In this document: positions 33,085-43,811 of the stretch, piece after piece | Numbering within the stretch: position 1 is the first letter of the stretch | Layout of the letters: every line of letters begins with the position of its first letter | Source: Seriola aureovittata | Taxonomy: Eukaryota; Chordata; Actinopteri; Carangiformes; Carangidae | NCBI RefSeq assembly: GCF_021018895.1 | Contig: NC_079379.1 | Coordinates: 20,830,776 to 20,894,775 of the forward strand | Direction of reading: 5' to 3' | DNA length: 64,000 nt | The notes under the pieces: model-generated | What the model was told of the DNA's origin: nothing | Databases searched by the model: none | Seen by the model: the letters and a program-made list of their open reading frames with translations, nothing else | Made by a program: the position numbers and the translations under genes

Positions 33085-33255
33085 GCGAGCAAAGTTGCAG
33101 GTTGTGAAATGGAAACAATGAGCTGAAAGATGCTAAAATTCTCAGTGGGGTTATAATTCTCTGGATTAGTCACAATGAGCACCTTCTTCAACTTTACATG
33201 TAGTGATTGTTTCCATTGTCGGTATATTATATTGATCATTGCAGCTTTAGCACTG
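33085..33255 (+). repeat. Dispersed repeat (family 5), copy 2
   Basis: Parallels 26125-26330: GAAACAATGAGCTGAAAGAT, CTAAAATTCTCAGTGGGGTT, then ACTTTACATGTAGTGATTGT and TTGATCATTGCAGCTTTAGC. Upstream words at 32940-33000 probably belong to the same element. Confidence 0.6.
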
Positions 33256-34673
33256 ACACACAAAAACCAAAAAGGTTAATTATCAACTTGACAATTATGG
33301 TAACAATCTTTGTTTTACATTTTAGTTTTTTGCCATCATAATGGTTTTTCTGAGAATTACTTTCAGTAGCTGTAGTTCACCATAACACTGCTGAGTACAA
33401 TTAAACCATTTAAAGCAAAACTTATTAAAAGCTCATCTTTCAGCACAATAACATCAACACTGTGATGGAACCTGACTGAATCATCAACAAGCCCGAGGCT
33501 TGTGTAAATTAACAAGCATATTATTAGTATTTTATCTTTTACCGTGCATTGACTTGTTGCTAGGTGAATTATTTTTGCTTTGTGTCACAAATTTGTAGAG
33601 TAAGAATCCATCAGTGGTGGCAGCTCAAGGCAGTGAAAATCATTGCCTTGGAATATAATCAACCTTCCATTGAAGGTGTATAAAACTCCTGTAGCAAACA
33701 ATACAGTTTAACCATTATTAATACTCGGGGGGGGGCAAAAACAGAATTCAGTTATGGTGTGGTTAAAGGCATTAGCGAATAAAAGAATTCAATGTAAGGA
33801 CCTCACAGATGTAACATTATAAACTTGTGTGTGCGCGCGATTCCTCCATGCATTTCCTCCTTTGTCCGAGGCGGAGGCTCTCTGGGATTTAAAATACTTT
33901 GGGAGCAGCATTTTGAGTTTATTTCCCTCCCTCCCCCTGTGCACACCCATTCCTATCTTCCCTCAAACCCGCCCCCCCCCCCCCTTTAAGCACATCTCCA
34001 CCTTGTTATCACCCAGCAAAGCCAAAAAGCTATGTTACCATGGCGACAGCCTCCCCGTTGGAAACAGAAAAGTGTGTGACTCGGAGGTGCCACAGCCATT
34101 TTCACGGCTGGTAGAGACACCATCGTTCACAACTCCTATACCCTCTCCTGCATCCTACCATCATTATCGCAGCGTGCCCTTTACAACCGTACGTATGCAG
34201 TGTAAGCTCCCATTCATTAAACCGAGAGGCTGAGCTCTGAATCAAAACACTTAATAAGCAGTTAGGCATTAATGAAGTCCATCAAAGCACTTCTCAGTGG
34301 CTGTTTTTAGCCAGAAGATAGTAGAAGTGTGATTTGCATCCACACTACTGTCTAGAAGTGTCACAGTTTTAAATCAGATGAACTATTACACGCTAGTAGT
34401 AATTGGATACATCAAAGCAGAAAAGAATGTAAATAAAACTAGTCATGGGTGGAAGAATTATACATGCATGCAGTTGTCCTTTGGGCAACCCGAATTAAAA
34501 CCAGAAAGAGGCAGCCATGTAGAAAGCACCACCGGAAAGGTGGAGAATAAATACAACGTCAGGATTTTTTATTTTGAACATTTAAGGGGTTTGTTTTCAC
34601 TGAAAACATGGTGATTATATCAGTCTATGATCACAAACCTAAGATCATATCAAAAACAAAACAAAAACTTAAG
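33256..34673. other. Non-coding stretch
   Basis: No supported gene. It contains short G (33728-33736) and C (33971-33984) runs and a perfect X-box-like motif at 34034-34047. The 134-residue frame at 33829-34233 has no domain and is biased by pyrimidine-rich DNA. Confidence 0.5.
34034..34047 (-). promoter_or_regulatory. RFX X-box-like motif
   Basis: On the minus strand GTCGCC-AT-GGTAAC fits GTNRCC(N0-3)RGYAAC exactly. Confidence 0.3.
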
Positions 34674-35015
34674 ATGACAGTGCACAGCGTTGTGAAGCTT
34701 AAAACTAGAAGATCCCAGGTTGACATCTTAACCCTGATCCTGGATTGAGTACTGGTTCTTCTGTGCGGATTTCGCTGTACTCCCCATGTCTCCTGTTTCC
34801 TTCCATAGTCCAGAGACATGCCAGCGAGGTGAAGTGGAAACTATATTGCCTGTAGGTGTGAGAATGAATGTGTTTTTCTCCTATGTGTTAGCTCTGTGAT
34901 TGAGTGCTGACCTGTCCTGAGCGTACTCGGTGTCCTCTCACACAGCGCATGCTGCGATAATCTGAAGCTACCTCTGACCCTGAAGTGGGTTTAGAAAATG
35001 GGATCATGGATGAAA
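34674..35015 (-). repeat. Abundant teleost interspersed repeat, minus orientation
   Basis: Same family as 14512-14776, reversed. On the plus strand it shows GTTCTTCTGTGCGGATTTCG, TACTCCCCATGTCTCC, CCATAGTCCAGAGACATGCC, TATTGCCTGTAGGTGTGAGA and GTGCTGACCTGTCC, and ends AGAAAATGGGATCATGGATG. It retains the GTCCAGAGACATGC block that copy 14512 has lost. The left start, around GATCCCAGGTTGACATC, is degenerate. Confidence 0.75.
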
Positions 35016-36811
35016 GGATTGACTCAAACTTCAGTGAAGGAAAGCTTAGGAAAGAGACAGAGTATTGAGCACAGCGTTTACAAGCAAAGGTGCCACACCA
35101 ATGATCTCATAATCAGAAAAGAAAAACATTCGATTACCAATTTAAACTACAATCACAATGTTATGATCAGCATTTGTATTATCATTCTGCAACACTGCAG
35201 CAACTGTACTGCAGGCCAGGTTTATAATTTCTTTTTTTTTTTTGAACTGAAAAGATGTTGTGTGGAATTGGCTGCAAACAGGAAACAGTTAGGTGTGAGC
35301 AAGAAAATAAGTTTAGAGAAAGAAGACAGATTGCAGAAATTTTTTTTTATTTCAGTTCCATTTTTCTTGTTAAGAAAAATGAATTTTTTTTTCTAATAAT
35401 TGTGACTATTTTGACTATGGCTCATGCTAATATTGTACTTGCCACTTCCACTGCAGACATTCAGGAATTGTGGACTCTAGACAACATCCTATTTTACTAA
35501 CTAGCTCCCGGTTCATCTGCAGTAATGCTTGGTACTTGCCATTTCAAACAAAGCAGGATTCTATTTTAACAGAGGTAAACAGATAGTAAGGGTTATTTTC
35601 TTTTGCTGACCATGTGGAAAGCTTCTCTGCTCTGTTTAATTCAGCTCCTTGTCTGTGTACTCTGATTTGACTAAATATGGTCAACCATCACAGTAAAATG
35701 ACTCATGATCATCCTCTCAGCAGTGCACTCCATAACCAGCCACTGGTTTGTGAATTAAAAGATTTCATTCGAGGACAATAATGTAAACAAATCTTTTGTC
35801 TTTCTGTGCTGCTTGGCTAGCATGTGCAGATGCTAAAATTCACCACAGCCAACAGCCTCACACGTGTAAACATAGACTGCATGCACTGATTAATAGGAAG
35901 CTAGTATGGTCAGACTCAGAGACACGTATATGTATTTTTTGCCAGAGTTACAGGGAAGCTTATTTTGTTTAGCTGGCAAGTTACCTGTGAGGTCGGTTCC
36001 TATGCAGTTAGCTACAACAACAAATCTAGTGCACTACTTTCTATATTTACTTGGATGCAGAGACATGCGTTTTAAAATATTTATGTAAAACTGAAATTAG
36101 AAAACTTTATGAAGCTAGTGCTGCCTGTCGTTATATATGCTGTTTTTAGTTAACAGGCAGCAAGTTAAAGATAGAGTTAGCTACAACAGCTAATTCAGTG
36201 GGCTACTTTGTCTTTTCAGGTGACCTCAGAAATGGGCACTTTAAATGATTAATGGTAAAAATGTAAGTTCACTATGAAAGCTTATGTTGTTTTGAAAAAC
36301 TCCACAGACTCCCAATCTCTACAACGCAAGTGGCTAGTTTAAAGTTAGCATTAGCCTTAGTCATAATGGTCAGAATGATTTGATTAATGACTTCAGCTTA
36401 ACTAAGTTAAACCTGTACTGTTCAGGCCTGGTCCTTTGAATCCAGAAGCATTCTGGTTTTCATCGTAGCCATTTTTAAATTAGGGATTGATTCATTTTTG
36501 ACTTCAAATATCTCCTGTCTGCAGCTGTATGGATATAAAATTAACAGCGCTATGGATTCGGACCCAATTCCTCAGCTTTGATGGGATGCACACACTCCCT
36601 GATACAGTCTCAATCTCATCCTGTGGTCAAGGCTCATGGGAGCAGGACTGAGACAGCATTTTTCTCTTTTTTGACTGTTGATTTAAACTGGGCTTTGCGA
36701 ACACCATCTGCCCACGGCCCTGCCAATACACTCTGTATATATGAATAGTCAATGTCAATTAACCATTTCCTCAAGTGTTCTCACCAGAAATCACACCACC
36801 TCTCCCAGGAA
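35016..36811. other. Non-coding stretch with an old tandem duplication
   Basis: No supported gene. T-rich patches lie at 35230-35244 and 35340-35395. A degenerate tandem duplication spans 35950-36290 (listed separately). Confidence 0.5.
35950..36290 (+). repeat. Degenerate tandem duplication, period about 169 bp
   Basis: GTTAGCTACAACAACAAATC with GCACTACTTTCT at 36007 recurs as GTTAGCTACAACAGCTAATT with GGCTACTTTGTC at 36176, 169 bp later. Preceding words (TTTAGCTGGCAAGTTAC and TTTAGTTAACAGGCAGCAAG) and following words (TATGAAGCTAGTG and TATGAAAGCTTATG) also pair up. Confidence 0.55.
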
Positions 36812-36878
36812 GTGTGTGTCTGTATGTATGTTTGTGTGTGTGTGCGTGTGTGCATGTGTGCGTGTGTGCGTGCGTGCA
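36812..36878. repeat. Degenerate TG/TGCG/TGTA repeat
   Basis: Mixed TGTG, TATG, TGCG and TGCA units, alternating purine-pyrimidine for about 65 bp. Confidence 0.85.
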
Positions 36879-37062
36879 TCTGTGTACAGTATGCATGTGG
36901 GTAGAGGGGTCTTAATTAAAGCTGGTTAATATGCGTATGGATAGGCTTTTTTAGGGGTGAAAACAAATTTGTGTGGAACATATGGTGCCCCAGACGTGAC
37001 ACACCCACATAATACACAGACACTTGCAGACACACACAAACACTTTCAGTCTTCAAAGTGAG

Positions 37063-37093
37063 ATACACACACACAAACACACACACACACACT
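37063..37093. repeat. (CA)n microsatellite
   Basis: CA array with one AAA interruption. It lies between TG arrays at 36812 and 37217. Confidence 0.9.
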
Positions 37094-37163
37094 GGCCCGC
37101 CTGGGCTCACTGGAGTGATGGATTCTGGCTGATTGTATGTAAGTGTTGGAATATCATTAATCC

Positions 37164-37181
37164 TTTTTTTTTTTTTTTTTT
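37164..37181. repeat. poly-T tract
   Basis: Run of 18 T. Confidence 0.85.
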
Positions 37182-37214
37182 GCCATTTGGGAAGGTGTGT
37201 GTGCAGGCACGTGT

Positions 37215-37216
<2 letters not shown>

Positions 37217-37246
<30 letters not shown>
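37217..37246. repeat. (TG)n microsatellite
   Basis: About 15 TG units. Confidence 0.95.
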
Positions 37247-37249
<3 letters not shown>

Positions 37250-40034
37250 TGTGAGAGATTATTTCAGGCAGATGGAGGGAGTCACGGCCCCTTCTGCAGG
37301 GTCAACAGGGAGAAGTTAACCAGCACAGATTGTTGCCTCTCCTCCTCCCCTCCTCTCTTCTCCTTTCCCCTTTTCTCTCCTCCCTTCATCGCTCTAAATC
37401 AGCCTCACCACCCACTTCCTGGATACCTTCACAACCTTTTTTCTATTTATTTCTTTATTTTTTATGTCATGTTTAACAAAGACAAAAGGAAAAACCAGGT
37501 GCAAAGTAAATAGAAGGAAAAGTTGGAGAGAAAGGGAAGATATTCATCATTTTTGTGAGATGTAAAAAGATGTGTGAAAACACAGTATTTGTAATAAATC
37601 TGACCGTGCACAAAGCAAATTCCTGCTCTTTTATTTTGGTTCCAACATTTACCTGTGAAAAATATGCATTGTTGAGTAGATCATTCACTGGGATCTTAGG
37701 TACTTTCTTTTCGACAGACCAGCTCTTTAGAAAGAGAACTAAATATGAGAATTTAAGATAAATAGTATTTCCCACTTGTTGAGTTGAATTCAAGACCTTT
37801 TAATAGACTTTTGAATGGAACTCAACAATCTAAAAGATTGCCAGCAATTGTAGAAAACCACCCTTAAATGGAAGAAAATTGTGCTAACAGGAAATAAGAG
37901 GCTTATGAAGTTTATGAAAAGAGCCCTTCAAGTAGAAATATGAGATGAGAGTAGACTAAGGAGTCCTCAGTGCTGAGAGGCATGTACATGCTGCTGAAGA
38001 TGTGGTTGAACACTTTCTTGAACAATATCATGAATATTTGCAGAGCTTACAGAGAGTACAGTGGCCAAATGCCTGAGGCTAAATGGTTGGATTCCATACA
38101 GTAATGGACTTAAAACATCCACAGGCCTTATCACTCCAGTTCATATGTTTTAGCGTGTGTGTGTGCATGTGTGTGTTTTGCGGCACACCACCTACATTTT
38201 CCAACCTGAGACGTCCAGAAACAGAGGAAGCCATGGAGAGGATTAGGAATCGGTATTCCCAAATCCCAGACACGGGGTTCCTCCACCAATCACATAGCTG
38301 GCAGCTTCATAGCCTCCTGGTGATGCATGCTGGGGAATCCTGGAACAATACTAGTCAAGGCGATGCCTGAAGGGAAACGGATCTTGGAGCAGAGTTTCTC
38401 TGATTCCCACTCCAAAAAGATTGCTTCCAAATGTCCAGAATGGAGGAAAAAAAAAAAACTAGGGAACTGGGGAGGGTTTGTGTTTACAAAGGATTGCATT
38501 TCAGAAACCAGTGTTTACAGTCGAGCCTCCTTGCTGTCATGTCAATTTAACTTACATGCCCACACACGCGGAAAATCATCCATCCACCCACAAAGGTGAA
38601 TATATATATATTCAAGCAAACAGAAACACACTACAATTATCGCCGCTGTTGCCAACAAGAACAACCACTCCAACTCTTCTTTCCTTTTTCTTTGCTCCTC
38701 TCCACTTTTCTTTCCCTTTCCCTCTCCGCCTCCCACTTATTTCTCCACTGTTGTTTCTCCTGCTGTAAGAAAGCAGCGGTAGGTTTTCTCTCCCTGGACT
38801 GCTAGTGATCACAAACAGAGGGGAGCGTTAGAGAGGTGATGGGCAGGGTGGATGAGCCACAGAGACTAATGCTATTACAATAACAACATACTTCCCCAGT
38901 CAGTCGATACTCACCAATACCTGGTGAGGGGGAGAGAAAAAAAACAGGAAAAACTAGTGGGCCAGAGGTTGTACAGTAATGAGGTCACAACCTCATACAT
39001 AGTTAGTCTGGCAGTTGCTGCTTTTTCAAATTGAAATTTCTTACAATTTACTTCCAGTATATCCGTGACCCTGTGTCTACTTGTGTGCCCTGCAGCTTAT
39101 CTGCGGCTCCTGGGGGTTAAGATGAAGTTTGACAGCATCTGTTTTTTTTTTTTTGTTTTTTTTTGTTGTTGTAGTGGATTTTTGGCCATGAGAAGGTATG
39201 AGCCAAAGCCTGGATGGTGTTTTATGAGAATCATTGATCGTGAGGTACGCATTGATGAGCTGAGGCGAGGCGGCGTTGTGAATGAAGCAGGATATAGTGG
39301 TGACCCAGGGGGAATCACAACACACTCCAGCCTGATCTCTTGCAAAGCCGTTTGGAACCCGATGCTGTCCGCCCTGATAAATGTACTCTCTCCCTTTCTC
39401 TCTCCTCTCCTGCCTCTCTCTGACTCCTCTGCTCTCTCTCACTCGGTTTTCTGGGCCTGATGAATGCAGAGTGAATCAATAAATCTATTCCCCTGCTGGA
39501 TACCTGATAAAATTTACAAGGACAAGCTTAATAAATTACTAATGGGGTGGCCAATCAGTTTGTGTGCTTGCCTGTGCAGGAGTGCTTGTGTGTGTGTGCG
39601 TGCGCGTGTGTCAGCGCCTGTGCTTGAGTTTAAATTCCTGCCTGGTCATTTGTATGCACATGTATGTGTGCGTATGTCCTCGGCCCTCCTTAGTTTTTAC
39701 ATGAAAATACACCAAGGTTGGCAGTAAGCTGGCAGTGGCTGCCTTCACCCATGTTCTGTCCACACTGTGCTTACTTACTATACACCTAACATTATGATTT
39801 ATCAATCTTTATTCTTAAATTCTCAAGTTTATTATTTATGTTGTATATTGTAGCTGTACAAATGTGGTATATTGGGCTATATATTTTTAGTCTACTGTTT
39901 TGCAATATTACTTTGAACTATTGTTGTTCTTATTTATTGGTTTTACTCACAATAATTAGTATTTCATTACTGACTGACTTAAGGCACGATGCATATTTTT
40001 GTAGATGTGTAGCATTTGAAAGAACACTTTGACA
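37247..40034. other. Non-coding stretch
   Basis: No supported gene. Pyrimidine-rich DNA lies at 37335-37400 and 38665-38765. Positions 39180-39330 are unique and balanced (for example GAGAATCATTGATCGTGAGG, GAGCTGAGGCGAGGCGGC) and could be regulatory. A TGCG patch lies near 39588-39612. The 90-130-residue frames at 38327-38599, 39065-39460 and the minus-strand 39077-39442 lack domains. Confidence 0.5.
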
Positions 40035-40395
40035 TGTTTGGAAATAAGCTAATTACACTTAAGAAAGCTCTTGCCGTCAGTCAGATGAGAAGATTGCTGC
40101 CACTCCTGTTTGTCTGCTAAATATGATGCAGGAGCCAAGAGAGCGTTAGCTTAGCTTAGCATAAAGACTGAAAACAGGGGGGGGAAACAGCTAGCCTGGT
40201 CATGTCCAAAGCCAACAAATAAGTTAGCCTACCAGCCCATCCAAAGCTCACCAATTGACATGTTAGCTAGCTGTTCCCCCTTGCTTCCAGTCTTTATGCT
40301 AAGCTAAGCTAACTGTCTCCTCGCTCTAGCTTCACACTTAGCACACAGACATGACAGTCATATCAATCTTTTCAACTCATTCTTGGCAAGGAAGT

Positions 40396-40398
<3 letters not shown>
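40035..40398. mobile_element. Foldback (long inverted repeat) element, copy 1
   Basis: A 26-bp core arm (40145-40170, containing TTAGCTTAGCTTAGCATAAA) is perfectly complementary and inverted to 40288-40313. Outside the core the arms continue with mismatches to CTCTTGCC at about 40066 and GGCAAGGA at about 40385 (for example ATGAGAAGATTG pairs with CAATCTTTTCAACT). Arms of roughly 110 bp enclose a loop of about 117 bp. I recognise the family as a very common percomorph repeat. The right end runs directly into the (TG)n array at 40398. Confidence 0.8.

Positions 40399-40445
<47 letters not shown>
40398..40445. repeat. (TG)n microsatellite grown on a foldback-element end
   Basis: About 23 TG units begin exactly where the terminal AAGTAAG of the foldback element ends. 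Confidence 0.95.
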
Positions 40446-40446
<1 letters not shown>

Positions 40447-43360
40447 CACTAAACATCCAACTATTCCTGTAAGTTCAGTCATTCATGCCCACTTGCCTCA
40501 GGGTAATTGTAGTTTCTACCTGCCATTGATTTATGGGGGCAGTTCTGACTTTCACAGTAGAGCTAGAGAGTCTGAGGTGAACTCAGAGAGAGCAAAGTTT
40601 GGTGTGTTTACTGGCTTTCCACGTTGGCATTGAATAAAGATGTATCTATGGGAACATGTAGTTTGTTTATTACTCACAGCTCAATGTGACCAGAGTACGC
40701 TACACATGAAGAAGTTCAGGTCATGACACTATATCAGACTGACTGTTAGATACATTTTTCCCTCCTTTTTGGCCCTTTGTTAATACTAACCTAGCTTTTT
40801 TGACACCCGAAAACATAACCTTTGAGAAACGCTCTGTGTCGTGGGTTAAAAAGGGAAGACAGGGGCTGTGTGGCAGCAAAGTTAAAGGTCCTGAAAACCA
40901 ATTTTCTCATCCTGCTTTTCACTATTAGCGGTAGAATCGCACATGAACACAAAATGCTACTGGTTTGACGTGGGCAGAGATCACTTAGGAAGAGGTGATA
41001 TTATGTACACCAATCAGGATTTAGCAAAATTTGCATGTGAATCTGGTGATATTTCTTGGTTTGTTTGGCCACTGCCAATCAAATCTTAATCTCATCCAAA
41101 GCAGTTTTAGCAGAGTATTAAATATAAACAATACTTAAAAGATTTTTTTTTTATGCTTTAACTTTGGTTATTGCTTATTTAGTCTACACTACCTTTGATG
41201 TTTTGTAACCCAGTTTTCAGGGGCTTGCTGCTAACCCTGTGTGTCACTATAGACCAGCTGCTGCAATTAACTCATGGTCATCTCGTGAACAGGTAGTAGC
41301 CTTTAAACTGCTATTTTATGCTTATTCAGTTTGCTGATGTGAGAACTACCGTCTCACTCCTTACATTTTAGCTGTTGATGCACAACTTCACAACTGTGGA
41401 CACGTTTTTCACATGTAAGCCTCAGTCCCAGAGCACCTAAACTCTGACCCGCTTCTGGGGAGCGATGGGTGCCTTGTTGTACACCTGCCCAAGGCCTCTC
41501 CCATCTGTGCAACGAATGGAAAATACAGACCATCATACATGAACACAATGCAGGATATGTGGATTTTGTGAAGGAGAGAGAAAGAGTGAGAGACACCAGT
41601 TCTGTGTCTCCTAGTGTCTCTCCTCCATTACCCAGCATAACATCAATGAATCTTTTGAGGATCGCTATCTTCAAAAGGCAACCCAGCTTCCCTCCCTCAG
41701 ACAAGACTGTAATTATTCTACATTTGCATGATAAGTGTGTCTGTGTACGCATTTATGTATGTATGTATGAGTGCTTAAACGCACATTAGCCGCAGTCGGG
41801 CACGGGTTCTCGTCTTTTATCTCGCCGTAAGAGACGGGAAGAGGCCTTTTTTAATGTTGAGTCTGGATCGCTGTCTCTTTGCTCTTCATCTGAGTGTTCA
41901 TCATTAGCCACTGTCAGCCAGAGAGCTTTGAAGTGGAGTCAGGGGCTCTCTCACAGTGTGTGAATAGTTATGACACTTGGACTCTGTGTTTGTGTGTGTT
42001 TGCATCTGCGTCCGCTCACATTTATGTCTTTTTTTTCCATCTGAAAGCACTTCCTTTTTTTACACTTACATGTGAAATCTAGCAAGTGTGTTGCAGTGAA
42101 AAGAAGCTCTTCATCATTTAACTAGCATGAACATTAGCAGTCATCCTGCCTGCAATAATAAGAGAGGAGATGTTTTTTTTTGTTGTTTTTAAAAAAAACA
42201 AAAAAAAAAAGGACAATGTGTTTGTGTTTTTTTCTAAAGGCAGGGATGTTCTAATAACTCCCCATGCTTCACTGACTCTGGTGATGGAAGATGCAAAGAT
42301 AGTAATGGGAGAAAGCAGGAAAAACACAAATGGGGTAAACGAGTGTGGTGAATGGATGCACGATGCTTCGCCTTGTGAGATGTCCTGTACGTACAGTATC
42401 TATATGATGCACAGCTTCATGCACAGATAAACATATACGGAGACGAACAAACGGAGGAACGTTTTTAGACGTGTGCGATCTCCCAAGGCCTCATTAGTTT
42501 CTGAATAAGTGTGTGTGCATCGAAGCGTAACTGCATACATAGTGTATGGGCACACAGCAGCCCGCGCAGTGAACACTTGACTGGCCTGAAAGCTCGTCTC
42601 TGTGGGTAGTCAGGTGCACCATGTAGCAGTGCCTCGTTTAGTTTATTAATTATGGATTATGTTTATTCAGTCTATGTCTACCACAGCTCTCTCTGTCCAA
42701 TGCACTTTCTTAAACATAGACGCAGTGTCGTCAACGAACCGAAGACTCCTCTGTGTCCTCTTCCGAGTGCTGGTAATCAAAGACTAGACAGTAAAGCAAT
42801 ACAGGACTGAACCTTTTTGGCCAGATACCCATCTTCAGCAGGATGTTGAGGGCATCTGGTGCAGCAATAAAAAGTTTGATGCAAGTGCAATCCTGTTCCT
42901 GAGGTTTTTTATTGCTGCTTTATTGCTGTTCCCGGTCAGGTCCCCTCCTTCTTCTTTCCGAAAACAGGTGATTAATCTTGTGGTTGGGAGAAGCAGAGTT
43001 TAAGAAAACACGCAACAGTACTGATATAAATGTGTAAAAACTTGGCAAACCAATTAAATCCGAGCAGAGCGTAGTGTGTCATTGGAGCACATTATCGACA
43101 ACCGAAAGGCAGTTTGTCGTGAATAAATGATAAAGAAGACATTTGGTCGACACTTAGCGTCATTTAGCCTATAAAACATATTCCATCGAGCTAAGTTACT
43201 GTAATTAAACTTATTTGCAATGCACTTTTACCGGGATGTTTTTAGAAACAAGTGCAGAGTTGATTCCACTGTGCTATTATCAGGAAAATACTATTTTATT
43301 TTCCACATTCTTGAAAAAAACAAATTATATCTCAACACACTGTTAGACTTGTTTTGCTGT
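40446..43360. other. Non-coding stretch
   Basis: No supported gene. It contains a weak MITE candidate (40882-41161) and otherwise unique DNA. The 132-residue minus-strand frame at 41354-41752 and the 106-residue plus frame over it are unrecognised and mutually overlapping. A/T-rich patches lie at 42170-42235. Confidence 0.5.
40882..41161. mobile_element. Possible TTAA-flanked MITE (weak)
   Basis: Left end TTAAAGGTCCTGAAAACC, right end ATGCTTTAA; TTAA lies at 40882-40885 and 41158-41161. The terminus resembles the 12145 and family 1 elements. The inverted match covers only about 7-11 bp, so this may be chance. Confidence 0.3.
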
Positions 43361-43811
43361 GTTTAAGTTTTGGCTATTGCTACATCGCTAACGATAGCAT
43401 TAACAGCTGTTTACTTACCAATTGAGAGGAAACGTAATGAGTTCATCATGAAACTTCATTCCTTTACTTGCAAAGAGCTGTTTCCAGTGGTGGAAAGCAA
43501 CGCTAATGTTGACTCTTGTTTTGCTTCAATTTCTAGCACTTCTTTTTTGCTATTGAAGTTAGCATGCTAACCAGCTAGCCCTGGACTGTCCCATCTTGTA
43601 ATACTACTTTGCAGTAGTGAGTCACTGTAGCGTCCAGTCTGCCCTCAGCCAAGTAAGAGCGGATGATGAAGTAGCGCTTATCAGAGGGCGTAGTGTAACC
43701 TCTTGTCTTGTAAGCGTAACAGTGGTCAAAGCTAAGTAAGTGACCGTTAGCACCACCACCATTCTCTCCTGGCAAGAAACCTGAAAAAAACATACATAAA
43801 GCACCTTTAAA
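43361..43811 (+). mobile_element. MITE-like family 1, copy C
   Basis: Longest copy. It contains GTTTTGGCTATTGCTACATC (as in copy B), AAACTTCATTCCTTTACTTG, GAAAGCAACGCTAATGTTGA, GAAGTTAGCATGCTAACCAG, GAGTCACTGTAG, ATCAGAGGGCG, GTAACCTCTTGTCTTGTAAG and CTGGCAAGAAACC. It closes CACCTTTAA with TTAA at 43807-43810. Relative to A and D it carries about 20 extra bases before the GAGGGCG block. Open frames on both strands here are by-products. Confidence 0.75.

Noticed and set aside
41354..41752. 132-residue minus-strand frame
   Set aside because: No recognised domain and no supporting splice or start context; the plus strand is also open over much of it.
43370..43570. 66-residue plus-strand frame
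   Set aside because: Lies inside family 1 copy C; divergent copies do not keep the frame.
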